Source: Nocardioides sp. 1609 (GTDB lineage Bacteria; Actinomycetota; Actinomycetes; Propionibacteriales; Nocardioidaceae). From it: 64,000 nt of DNA. A program made the position numbers and the translations under genes. Location of the stretch: contig NZ_SPUJ01000005.1 of the NCBI RefSeq assembly GCF_004522105.1, positions 62,001-126,000 on the forward strand. The letters are read 5' to 3'. The notes below the pieces were generated by a model. That model was not told where the DNA came from. It did not search any database and saw only the letters and a list, made by a program, of their open reading frames with translations. Shown here piece after piece: positions 16,867-25,100 of the stretch. Position 1 is the first letter of the stretch. The number at the start of each line of letters is the position of its first letter.

Positions 16867-17603
16867 GACGTCGTGGCCGGCTTGAGGACGTAGCCGGCGC
16901 CTCGCATCGTGTGGATCATCGGGTCGTTGCCGGCGTCGATCTTCTTGCGCAGGTAGGAGATGTAGAGCTCGACGACGTTGGCCTGGCCGCCGAAGTCGTA
17001 GTTCCAGACGCGGTCGAGGATCTGGGCCTTGCTCAGCACCCGCCTCGGGTTGCGCATGAGGAAGCGCAGCAGCTCGAACTCGGTCGCGGTCAGCGTGATC
17101 TCCGCGCCCGCGCGCACCACCTCGCGGCTGTCCTCGTCGAGGGTGAGGTCGCCGACGGTGAGCACCGACGACGTCGCCGCCTGCTGGGCGCCGGAGCGGC
17201 GCATCAGCGCGCGCAGGCGGGCCACGACCTCCTCGAGGGAGAAGGGCTTGGTGACGTAGTCGTCGCCACCGGCGGTGAGCCCGGCGATCCGGTCCTCGAC
17301 GGCGTCGCGGGCGGTGAGGAACAGCACCGGGACGTCGGGGTGGGTGCCGCGCATCCGGCGCAGCACCTCGAGGCCGTCGAAGTCGGGCAGCATCATGTCG
17401 AGGACGACGGCGTCCGGGTCGGTCGCCTTCGCGGCCGCCACCGCCCGGGTGCCGGTGTGGGCGGTCTCGACGTGCCAGCCCTCGTAGCGCAGCGCCATCG
17501 AGATCAGCTCGGCGATGTTGACCTCGTCGTCGACGACGAGCACCCGGACGGGCGAGCCGTCGGGGCGGGTGAGGCGGGGGACGACGTGGGGTGCAGCAGC
17601 CAT
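16863..17603 (-). CDS. OmpR-family response regulator
   Basis: 246 aa. Receiver domain about residues 19-133 with acidic pocket VVDDE, phospho-acceptor D69 (VVLDMMLPDFDG), switch Thr in FLTARD and conserved K119 (YVTKPFS). The winged-helix Trans_reg_C domain follows (LTATEFELLRFLMRNPRRVL; IHTMRGAGYVLKP). Partner of the downstream kinase. CACAGT lies six bases before the ATG, indicating a leaderless mRNA, and an 11-bp-spaced direct repeat sits over the -35 region, the usual arrangement for autoactivation by OmpR-type regulators. Confidence 0.94.
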   Translation of the reverse strand: MAAAPHVVPRLTRPDGSPVRVLVVDDEVNIAELISMALRYEGWHVETAHTGTRAVAAAKATDPDAVVLDMMLPDFDGLEVLRRMRGTHPDVPVLFLTARDAVEDRIAGLTAGGDDYVTKPFSLEEVVARLRALMRRSGAQQAATSSVLTVGDLTLDEDSREVVRAGAEITLTATEFELLRFLMRNPRRVLSKAQILDRVWNYDFGGQANVVELYISYLRKKIDAGNDPMIHTMRGAGYVLKPATTS

Positions 17604-17609
17604 GACGAC

Positions 17610-17615
17610 ACTGTG
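17610..17615 (-). promoter_or_regulatory. -10 box of response-regulator operon
   Basis: CACAGT on the minus strand, six bases before the ATG at 17603, no Shine-Dalgarno. Confidence 0.45.
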
Positions 17616-17622
17616 GACCGGC

Positions 17623-17641
17623 TGTCTGTGCGTTGTCTGTG
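17623..17641. promoter_or_regulatory. Direct repeat, probable response-regulator binding site
   Basis: TGTCTGTG occurs at 17623-17630 and again at 17634-17641, an 11-bp period (one helical turn) typical of OmpR/PhoB-type dimer sites. It spans about -20 to -38 from the predicted start of the RR-HK transcript, so the regulator probably controls its own operon. Confidence 0.55.
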
Positions 17642-17666
17642 AACGCGCTGGGGAGACCGGATGACC

Positions 17667-18500
17667 TCAGGGGCGTCGGTAGCTGCTGGGTGGGACGCCG
17701 ACCAGCGCGGCGAAGTCCCGCCCGAAGTGCGCCTGGTCGTACCAGCCGTGGGCGGCGGCGAGGTCGGCCATCGAACCGTCGTAGCCGGAGTCGAGGGCGG
17801 TGACGACGTCGTGCATCCGGTAGCGGGCCAGCACCCACTTCGGCCCGACGCCGACGTAGCGCGCGAACAGCCGCTCGAGCGCCCGCCGCGACAGTCCGTG
17901 CCGCTCGGCGACGTCGTCGACCCGCAGGAGGGTGCGGTCGCCGAGCATGGCCTCGACGACGTGGAGCAGCCGGTCGTAGGCCGGGTCGGCCGTCTCGGGC
18001 ACCAGGGGCCGCAGGGCCGCCGCGACGACCTCCGTCGCCGCGGCTGCCGGCGTGCCGGGGGCGAGGTCGGCGAGGACGTCGTGCACCTCGCGCGACAGCA
18101 CCTCCGTGGCCGGTGCGGTGCGGTCGACCCACGCCTTGGCGTCGGCGCCGGTGAGCGCGACCAGCCCGCCCGGTCGCAGCTTGGCCCCGTGGACCCAGCC
18201 CGCGCCGGTGACCTCGACCTCGAAGCGCCGGGTCGTGACGCCGGTGACGAGCACGACCTCGCCCCCTGCCGCCGCCCGCGCGGCGCCTTGCTCGACGGTG
18301 AGGTTGCAGGCCGGGTGGGGGATGACGGCACTCGGGTAGGCCGTATCGTCGGGGAGGTCCCACGCGAGCGTCCAGTGGTACTCCACCCAGGGCGCCAGGT
18401 CGGCCGGCGTCTCGGTGCGCTCCATCGTCACGTGGCGCGCGAACTCGTCGGGGCGCAGGATCCCGGCCCGCGTCGACGTCGCATTTCTCCTAGCCGCCAC
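17667..18500 (-). CDS. AraC-family transcriptional regulator
   Basis: 277 aa. N-terminal effector/dimer domain of the DUF6597 type (WVEYHWTLAWDLPDDTAYPS; HPACNLTVEQG; GAKLRPGG) about residues 25-150, C-terminal double HTH about 175-277 (VDDVAERHGLSRRALERLFA and MADLAAAHGWYDQAHFGRDF). The GTG at 18500 is chosen because TACGAT lies exactly six bases upstream; longer frames run through the divergent VOC gene. It likely controls the VOC gene from which it is separated by only 27 bp. Confidence 0.9.
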   Translation of the reverse strand: MAARRNATSTRAGILRPDEFARHVTMERTETPADLAPWVEYHWTLAWDLPDDTAYPSAVIPHPACNLTVEQGAARAAAGGEVVLVTGVTTRRFEVEVTGAGWVHGAKLRPGGLVALTGADAKAWVDRTAPATEVLSREVHDVLADLAPGTPAAAATEVVAAALRPLVPETADPAYDRLLHVVEAMLGDRTLLRVDDVAERHGLSRRALERLFARYVGVGPKWVLARYRMHDVVTALDSGYDGSMADLAAAHGWYDQAHFGRDFAALVGVPPSSYRRP

Positions 18501-18506
18501 GTCACG

Positions 18507-18520
18507 ATCGTAGGGACGAT
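18507..18520. promoter_or_regulatory. Back-to-back -10 boxes for AraC and VOC genes
   Basis: On the minus strand TACGAT (18512-18507) lies six bases before the AraC GTG. On the plus strand GACGAT (18515-18520) lies seven bases before the VOC ATG. The boxes are two bases apart, so polymerase can hardly occupy both at once. The 8-mer ACGATCGT covers the first box, and the heptamer ACGATCG recurs over the second, offering a compact operator. Confidence 0.5.
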
Positions 18521-18527
18521 CGGGGAC

Positions 18528-18926
18528 ATGACCTCGACACCCGCGACCACCCCGGCGACCGCCGTGCTCAAGATGACCACCCTCGACTGTGCCGACGTCC
18601 GCACCGAGGCGGCGTTCTGGTCGGCCCTGCTGGGCTGGGACGTCGCCCACGTGCAGGACGAGTACGCCATGATCACCGATCCCGGCGGCGCCTCGCCGGC
18701 GCTCGGCCTCGGCCAGGTGGCCGGCTACCAGCCGCCGGCCTGGCCCGACGAGGGCGGCCGGAAGCAGTTCCACCTCGACCTCGCGTGCGACGACGTGGCG
18801 GCGACCGAGGAGCGGGCCCTCGCGATGGGTGCCACCCTCGCCGACCCGCAGCCCGGCGAGACCTGGCGGGTCCTGCTCGACCCCGCCGGGCACCCGTTCT
18901 GCCTCACCGACGCCTCGAGGTGGTAG
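18528..18926 (+). CDS. VOC family protein (glyoxalase-like fold)
   Basis: 132 aa, one complete vicinal-oxygen-chelate unit of two beta-alpha-beta-beta-beta modules: LDCADVRTEAAFWSALLGWD at the N-terminus and FHLDLACDDVAATEERALAM leading to WRVLLDPAGHPFCL at the C-terminus. HxD and Asp/His positions compatible with metal binding are visible, but many family members are binding or resistance proteins rather than enzymes. GGGGAC precedes the ATG, and a leaderless start is also possible. Divergent from an AraC regulator, probably its controller. Substrate unknown. Confidence 0.88.
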   Translation: MTSTPATTPATAVLKMTTLDCADVRTEAAFWSALLGWDVAHVQDEYAMITDPGGASPALGLGQVAGYQPPAWPDEGGRKQFHLDLACDDVAATEERALAMGATLADPQPGETWRVLLDPAGHPFCLTDASRW

Positions 18927-18982
18927 CCGGCGCACGTCGTCCGCACAGGCTCCTGACAGGTCCCCGCCCGACTGTCGAGGTC

Positions 18983-19492
18983 ATGAACGACACGCGCACT
19001 CAGCACCCCGTCCCCGCGGCCGACCAGCCGGCCGCACCCGACCACGCTGCGGGCTCCGGTACCGGCACCGGTACGGGCACCGGGTCGGACGGCCCGGCAC
19101 CGGTCGCCCCGCCGGGGTACGCCGAGACACCGGCGGCACCGGCGAGGACCAGCCTGCGCCACCGCGTCCTGGGCCTCCGCGGCGTGGTGGCGGTCTCCCT
19201 GGCCTCGCTGGTCCTCGGCGGGCTCGGCGGCGCCGCGCTCGGCGCGCTGAGCGACGGCAGCGACGGGCAGCAGGGTCCGGGCGGCTTCGGCGGTGGCCCG
19301 GGCGGCCAGCTCCAGCCCGGCCAGCAGGGCCAGCCCGGCCAGCAGGGCCAGCAGGGCCAGCCCGGCGGTGGTCTCCAGCCCGGGCAGGGCACCCCGCCCG
19401 ACGGCGGGGTGCCGCCCGGCACCGCCCCGGACGGCACCCAGCCCGGCACCCAGCCCGACTCGTCGGGCGACACGGGCGGCGCCACCACCTGA
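18983..19492 (+). CDS. Low-complexity single-pass membrane protein, Gln/Gly/Pro-rich
   Basis: 169 aa. Disordered Ala/Pro/Gly N-terminus with a GTGTGTG run, Arg-rich patch (TSLRHRVLGLR), one TM helix (about 70-92) and a C-terminal extracytoplasmic tail built of GQQGQPG and PGT repeats. The tail is encoded by near-tandem CAGCCCGGC / CAGCAGGGC units at 19310-19370, so its length probably varies between strains. No enzymatic domain. Genes like this often sit by two-component or surface genes. Function unknown; a wall-spanning linker is only a guess. Confidence 0.75.
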   Translation: MNDTRTQHPVPAADQPAAPDHAAGSGTGTGTGTGSDGPAPVAPPGYAETPAAPARTSLRHRVLGLRGVVAVSLASLVLGGLGGAALGALSDGSDGQQGPGGFGGGPGGQLQPGQQGQPGQQGQQGQPGGGLQPGQGTPPDGGVPPGTAPDGTQPGTQPDSSGDTGGATT

Positions 19493-19537
19493 GGCGGCCC
19501 GGCGCGTCGATCGCGCCGCCGAGGGCGGGGGCTCGCG

Positions 19538-20776
19538 CTACTGCCGGGTGGCCATCACGATCGCGACGACGGCGGCGACCACGACGAGCGCCGCGACCAC
19601 GGCGGCCGCGATCTTCAGCGCGCTGTAGGGACGGTCGCCGATGACCTTGCCGGTGTTGGCGTTGACCAGCACCTGGTAGGTCTTGCCACCGTAGAGGTAG
19701 GTGGCGATCCACAGCGGCATCAGGATCAGCTTGAACATGGCCCTCGAGTAGGTGACGTCCATCTCGGAGATCCGCTGCTCGTCGCCGCCGATGTCGCGCT
19801 CGACGTCCTGGCGGATCACCTCGCGCATCTCGCCGCGGGCCTCCTCGGAGCCGGCCTGCGGGTCGACGTCGTAGCGGACGGCGGAGTATCCGGTGAGGTA
19901 CTCGGGCTGGAACGGCCGCGCCTCCGACAGCGTCCAGGGACCCATCTTCTCGAGCTGCTCGCGCTCGAGGTGGTGGCTGGCGACCACGACGACGTCGTCG
20001 AAGGACCGGTTGACGCTGCCCGAGGCCCCCCGCCAGCGGGTGCGCCGCTCGCGGTAGGTCTCGGTGCGGTGCCCGCCCTTGCCGTCGGAGACCCGCCGGG
20101 TCCTCGTGACGTAGTAGTGGTCGCCGCGCTGGCCCTGGTAGTCGGTGTCGGTGCGGGCGTCGAAGGTCCAGTGCGGGAGGTAGGTGCCGCGCAGACCCTC
20201 GGTCGAGCCGACCCGCTTCAGGGCGTTCGGCGCGAACCGCCGCGAGCCCACCCACGCGCGGAAGTTCTCGCGGGCGCCGTCGCGGTCGACGTGGAACGGG
20301 AGCACCGCCTCCGGCTCGACGAGGCCCTCCTGCTTGGTGACGGCGACCAGCGCGCCGCTGCAGAACTGGCAGGTCGAGGCCAGGTCGGTGCTCTCGGACC
20401 GGGCACCGCAGTTGCCGCACTCGAGCTCGATCGCGGCCAGGGACGCCACGCTGACCCCGCCGTGCCTGGCGACCCACTCGTCGAAGGAGTGCTCGGTGAT
20501 CGTCGCCTCGGACGGCGCGATCTCCTGCAGGGCGCCGCACGAGCCGCACCGCAGCGACGTCGTGCCCGGGGCGTACGCCGTCTGGGCGCCGCAGCTCGGG
20601 CAGACCGCACTCAGGTGCTCGTCGCCGACCTCGTGGTCGAGGGTGCCGTCGGTGTCGAGGTCGTCGAGGGTGTCGGGGGTGTCGGGGGTGTCGTCGCGCT
20701 GGTCGGCGACCTGGTCGGGCTCCGGTGGCTCCGGGTCCGAGAAGGGCAGGGGAGGAGGGGCGCCGGTGCCGGTCAT
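19538..20776 (-). CDS. Membrane protein with zinc-ribbon domains (YdjG-like)
   Basis: 412 aa. After an acidic, repeat-containing N-terminus (DTPDTPDTLDDLDTDG) come two CxxC ribbons: CPSCGAQ/CGSCGAL (about 57-78) and CGNCGAR/CQFCSGA (about 117-138). A soluble central region of about 200 residues follows, with one or two hydrophobic segments near the end (ALKIAAAVVAALVVVAAVVA). The order TFIIB-type ribbon then membrane helices, and location 10 bp downstream of an SPFH gene, match the Bacillus YdjG-YdjI pair that I recall as linking PspA stress proteins to the membrane. The ATG at 20776 has GAGGA upstream. Confidence 0.78.
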   Translation of the reverse strand: MTGTGAPPPLPFSDPEPPEPDQVADQRDDTPDTPDTLDDLDTDGTLDHEVGDEHLSAVCPSCGAQTAYAPGTTSLRCGSCGALQEIAPSEATITEHSFDEWVARHGGVSVASLAAIELECGNCGARSESTDLASTCQFCSGALVAVTKQEGLVEPEAVLPFHVDRDGARENFRAWVGSRRFAPNALKRVGSTEGLRGTYLPHWTFDARTDTDYQGQRGDHYYVTRTRRVSDGKGGHRTETYRERRTRWRGASGSVNRSFDDVVVVASHHLEREQLEKMGPWTLSEARPFQPEYLTGYSAVRYDVDPQAGSEEARGEMREVIRQDVERDIGGDEQRISEMDVTYSRAMFKLILMPLWIATYLYGGKTYQVLVNANTGKVIGDRPYSALKIAAAVVAALVVVAAVVAIVMATRQ

Positions 20777-20786
20777 CGCGTCGTCC

Positions 20787-21965
20787 TCAGGCGGTCGGGG
20801 GGACGGGCGGGGCGCTCGGCGGCAGCGGCGGCGGGGTCGCCGGGAACAGGGCCCGGATCTCCGCGACGTCGCTCGCCGGCGTCCAGGCGTCCATCCCGTC
20901 ACGCCACACGAGCGTCTCGGGGGTCAGCTCGCCCGCGGCGACGCGCTCCTGCAGCTCGGACCGGTCGAGCGGTCCGACCTGCTGACCGCCGATCGCGACG
21001 AAGAACGCCGACGACGTGGTCGGCAGCGGCGGCGGTGCGGCGGCCGCCGGCGTCGCCGGGGCCGCAGCGGGAGCGGCCGGCGGCTGGGCCGGCTGGGCGG
21101 GCGGTTGCGCCTGCGGCGCGAGCGCGCCGGCCATCTGCTGGCCGAGCGCGACACCGACGCCGAGCCCGACCCCCTCGCCGGCGCCGCCGGGGTTGTTGGC
21201 GGCGTCGCCGATGGCGGTGGCGGCCTGGAACTTCGCGTACTGGTCGAGGTTGCCGAGCACGCCCATCGACGTGCGCTTGTCGAGGACCTCCTCGACCTCC
21301 TTCGGCAGCGAGATGTTCTCGATGACGAAGCGGGGGATCTCGATGCCCATCGAGCCGAGCTGCTCGGACAGGGTGAGCGCGAGCTTGTCGGCGATGCCCT
21401 GCTGGTTGGCCGCGAGGTCGAGCATCGGCACGTTGGCCTGGGCCAGCGCCGTGCCGAGCTGGGAGACGATCGACTGGCGCAGGAACTCCGAGACCTCCTC
21501 GGTGCGGAACTGCGGGTCGGTGCCGACCAGCTCGCGCAGCAGCTTGGCGCCGTCGGTGATCCGCAGCGCGTAGGTGCCGAACGCGCGGAGCCGGACCATC
21601 CCGAACTCCGCGTCCCGCAGCGTGACGGGGTTCTGGGTGCCCCACTTCATGTCGGTGTACTGGCGGGTGCCGACGAAGTAGACCTCGGCCTTGAAGGGCG
21701 AGTCGAACCCGTACTTCCAGCCCTTGAGGGTCGACAGGATCGGCAGGTTCTTCGTCTCCACGGAGTGGGTGCCCGGCCCGAAGACGTCGGCGATCTGGCC
21801 CTCGTTGACGAACACGGCCTGCTGGCCCTCGCGGACGACGAGCTGGGCGCCGTTCTTGATCTCGTTGTCGTGGCGCGGGAAGCGCCACACGAGGGTGTCG
21901 CGACTGTCGTCGAGGAACTCGATGATGTCGATGAACTCGCCGCGGATGGCATCCATCAGGCCCAT
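20787..21965 (-). CDS. SPFH-domain protein with C-terminal GYF_2/DUF4339 domain (YdjI-like)
   Basis: 392 aa. The SPFH/virion-core-like domain fills about residues 25-270 (WRFPRHDNEIKNGAQLVVRE; VFGPGTHSVETKNLP; LGSMGIEIPRFVIENISLP). An Ala/Pro/Gln linker follows (about 290-335), then a GYF_2 domain (FFVAIGGQQVGPLDRSEL; LVWRDGMDAW) ending in a polyproline tail. No TM segment is seen, so membrane attachment probably needs the zinc-ribbon partner encoded 10 bp downstream. SPFH proteins scaffold membrane microdomains. The ATG at 21965 begins MGLMDAIRGEFIDIIEF, the conserved family start; AGAGAGAGGCG precedes it. Confidence 0.86.
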   Translation of the reverse strand: MGLMDAIRGEFIDIIEFLDDSRDTLVWRFPRHDNEIKNGAQLVVREGQQAVFVNEGQIADVFGPGTHSVETKNLPILSTLKGWKYGFDSPFKAEVYFVGTRQYTDMKWGTQNPVTLRDAEFGMVRLRAFGTYALRITDGAKLLRELVGTDPQFRTEEVSEFLRQSIVSQLGTALAQANVPMLDLAANQQGIADKLALTLSEQLGSMGIEIPRFVIENISLPKEVEEVLDKRTSMGVLGNLDQYAKFQAATAIGDAANNPGGAGEGVGLGVGVALGQQMAGALAPQAQPPAQPAQPPAAPAAAPATPAAAAPPPLPTTSSAFFVAIGGQQVGPLDRSELQERVAAGELTPETLVWRDGMDAWTPASDVAEIRALFPATPPPLPPSAPPVPPTA

Positions 21966-22119
21966 GGGGTTGTCGCCTCTCTCTGCAGTCGGTCGTGCCG
22001 TGGGTCGTGCCGGCGTCCGGTGTACGAGACCGTAGTCGACCCCGACCGGGTGCTGCTCTCCTATCCACTCGACACCGCGTCGACACCAGGACGACGCCAC
22101 CGGGCAGAATGGGGGGACC

Positions 22120-25100
22120 ATGTCCTCCCCGCCCGCCGAGCGTCACGACGAGCTCGGCATCACCTACCCACCCGAGCTCCCGGTCAGCCAGCGGCGCGAC
22201 GACATCGCGGCGGCGATCCGTGACCACCAGGTCGTCATCGTCGCCGGCGAGACCGGGTCGGGGAAGACCACCCAGCTGCCGAAGATCTGCCTCGAGCTGG
22301 GCCGCGGCCCCGGTGGTCGCGGCGGACTCATCGGCCACACCCAGCCGCGCCGGATCGCCGCGCGCTCGGTCGCCGAGCGGATCGCCTCCGAGCTCGGGAC
22401 GACGATCGGCGACCCCGACAGCATCGTCGGCTACCAGGTGCGCTTCACCGACCGCACCTCGCGCGCCGGCCGGGTCAAGGTGATGACCGACGGCATCCTG
22501 CTCGCCGAGCTCCAGCGCGACCGGCAGCTGCGCAAGTACGACACGCTCATCATCGACGAGGCCCACGAGCGCAGCCTCAACATCGACTTCCTGCTGGGCT
22601 ACCTCAAGCGGCTGCTGCCGCGGCGCCCCGAGCTCAAGCTGATCATCACCTCGGCGACCATCGACGTCGAGCGCTTCGCCCGGCACTTCGGCGGCGCCCC
22701 CGTCGTGGAGGTCTCGGGCCGCACCTACCCGGTCGAGGTGCGCTACCGCCCGCTCGTCGACGTGATGGAGGACGACGAGGAGGGCGAGCCGATCGTCCGC
22801 GACCAGACCGAGGCGATCGTCGACGCCGTCAAGGAGCTCGGCGCCGAGGGGCAGGGCGACGTCCTGGTCTTCCTGCCCGGCGAGCGCGAGATCCGCGACA
22901 CCGCCGACGCGCTCTCCACGGCCCTCGGCGAGCGCGGGCCCGAGATCGTGCCGCTGTACTCCCGGCTCTCGGCCGCCGAGCAGCACCGTGTCTTCGCCGC
23001 GCACGGCGGCCGCCGCGTCGTGCTGTCCACGAACGTCGCCGAGACCTCGCTGACGGTGCCCGGCATCCGCTACGTCGTCGACACCGGCGTCGCCCGGATC
23101 TCGCGCTACTCGGTGCGCACCAAGGTCCAGCGGCTGCCGATCGAGCCGATCAGCCAGGCCTCGGCCAACCAGCGCTCCGGCCGCTGCGGCCGCGTCGCGG
23201 CCGGCATCGCGATCCGGCTCTACTCCGAGGAGGACTTCGAGTCCCGCCCCGAGTTCACCGAGCCCGAGATCCTGCGCACCAACCTCGCCTCCGTCATCCT
23301 CCAGATGACCTCCCTCGGCCTCGGCGACGTCGCCCGGTTCCCGTTCGTCGAGCCTCCCGACCGCCGCAACGTCCAGGCCGGCGTCCAGCTGCTCGAGGAG
23401 CTCAACGCCGTCCGGATCGGCGGTGACGCCGGAGGCGACCCGGGACCACCGCAGCGGGGGCACCACGACGGGCCACGGCTCACCGAGACCGGACGACGCC
23501 TGGCGCGGCTGCCGATCGACCCCCGGCTGGCCCGGATGATCCTGGAGGCCGAGCGGCTGGGGTGCGTGCGCGAGGTGATCGTGATCGCCGCCGCGCTGAG
23601 CCTGCAGGATCCCCGCGAGCGGCCGGCCGAGCAACGCCCGCAGGCCGACCAGCAGCACGCCCGCTTCAAGGTCGAGGGCTCGGACTTCCTCACCTGGCTC
23701 GAGCTGTGGCGCTACCTCAAGGAGCAGCAGCGCGAGCTGAGCAGCAGCGCGTTCCGGCGGATGTGCCGGCGCGAGTACCTCAACTACCTGCGCGTGCGGG
23801 AGTGGCAGGACTTCGAGTCGCAGCTGCGCCAGGTCTGCCGGGAGATGAAGATCGACGTCGGCCAGCCCGCCGACATCCCCGACGCCGACGGCATCCACCA
23901 GGCCCTCCTGTCCGGGCTGCTCAGCCACGTCGGCCTGCTCGAGGAGCGCGAGAAGGAGAAGCCCGGCGCCCGGTCGGGGGCAGGCGGCCAGGGCGGACGT
24001 CGTCCGATGCGCGAGTACGTCGGCGCGCGCGGCGCCAGGTTCGCGATCTTCCCCGGCAGCGGCCTGGCGAGGAAGAACCCGGCGTTCGTGATGGCCGGCG
24101 AGCTGGTCGAGACCGGCCGGCTCTGGGCCCGCCAGAACGCCGCCATCGAGCCCGAGTGGGCCGAGCGGCTCGGCGCGCACCTGGTCAAGCGCACCTACTC
24201 CGAGCCCCACTGGTCGAAGAAGCGGGCGGCGGTGATGGCCCACGAGCGGGTCACCCTGTACGGCGTCCCGCTGGTCGCCGACCGGCTCGTCCAGTTCGGC
24301 ACCGTCGACCGGGCGGTGGCGCGCGAGCTCTTCATCCGCCACGCCCTGGTCTACGGCGAGTGGTCGACCCGGCAGAAGTTCTTCACCCGCAACCTCGAGC
24401 TGCTCGAGGAGGCCGCCGAGCTCGAGCACCGCGCCCGGCGCCGGGGCATCGTCGTCGACGAGCACACCCTGTTCGACTTCTACGACGCCCGGGTCGGTCC
24501 CGACGTCGTCAGCGGCGCACACTTCGACACCTGGTGGAAGCGCGAGCGACAGCGTCGCCCCGAGCTGCTCACCTTCGACCTCGACATGCTCACCCACGAC
24601 TCCGCGGACGCCGTCCGCGAGGCCGACTTCCCGAGCAGCTGGCACGGCGACAGCCCGGCCGGCGGTGGGCGCGAGGGACTGACCTTCCCGATCAGCTACC
24701 ACTTCGAGCCGGGCTCCGACGACGACGGGATCACCATCGACGTGCCCGTCGCGACGCTCAACCAGGTCAGCGACGCCGACTTCTCCTGGAACGTGCCCGG
24801 CCTGCGCGAGGAGCTCGTCACCGCCCTGGTCCGCAGCCTCCCCAAGAACCTCCGCGTCGCCCTCGTGCCCGCCCCCGACCGGGCCCGGTCCTTCCTCGGT
24901 GAGGTGCCGGCCGGCGAGGAGCCGCTGCTCGACGCGCTCGAGCGGTGGGTCCGCGCCACCACCGGCGTGGTCGTCCCGCGCGAGGCGTGGGACTGGAGCC
25001 GGGTCGCGGAGCACCTGCGGCCGACCTACCGCGTCGTCGACGACGCCGGTGCCGAGCAGGCGCGCGGCAAGGACCTCGAGGCGCTCAAGGCGCCGCTGCG

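Noticed and set aside
15463..18363. A 966-codon open frame that would fuse a long N-terminus to the histidine kinase
   Set aside because: The first two thirds are out-of-frame with the response regulator and AraC genes. The kinase starts at the GTG at 16866, overlapping the regulator stop.
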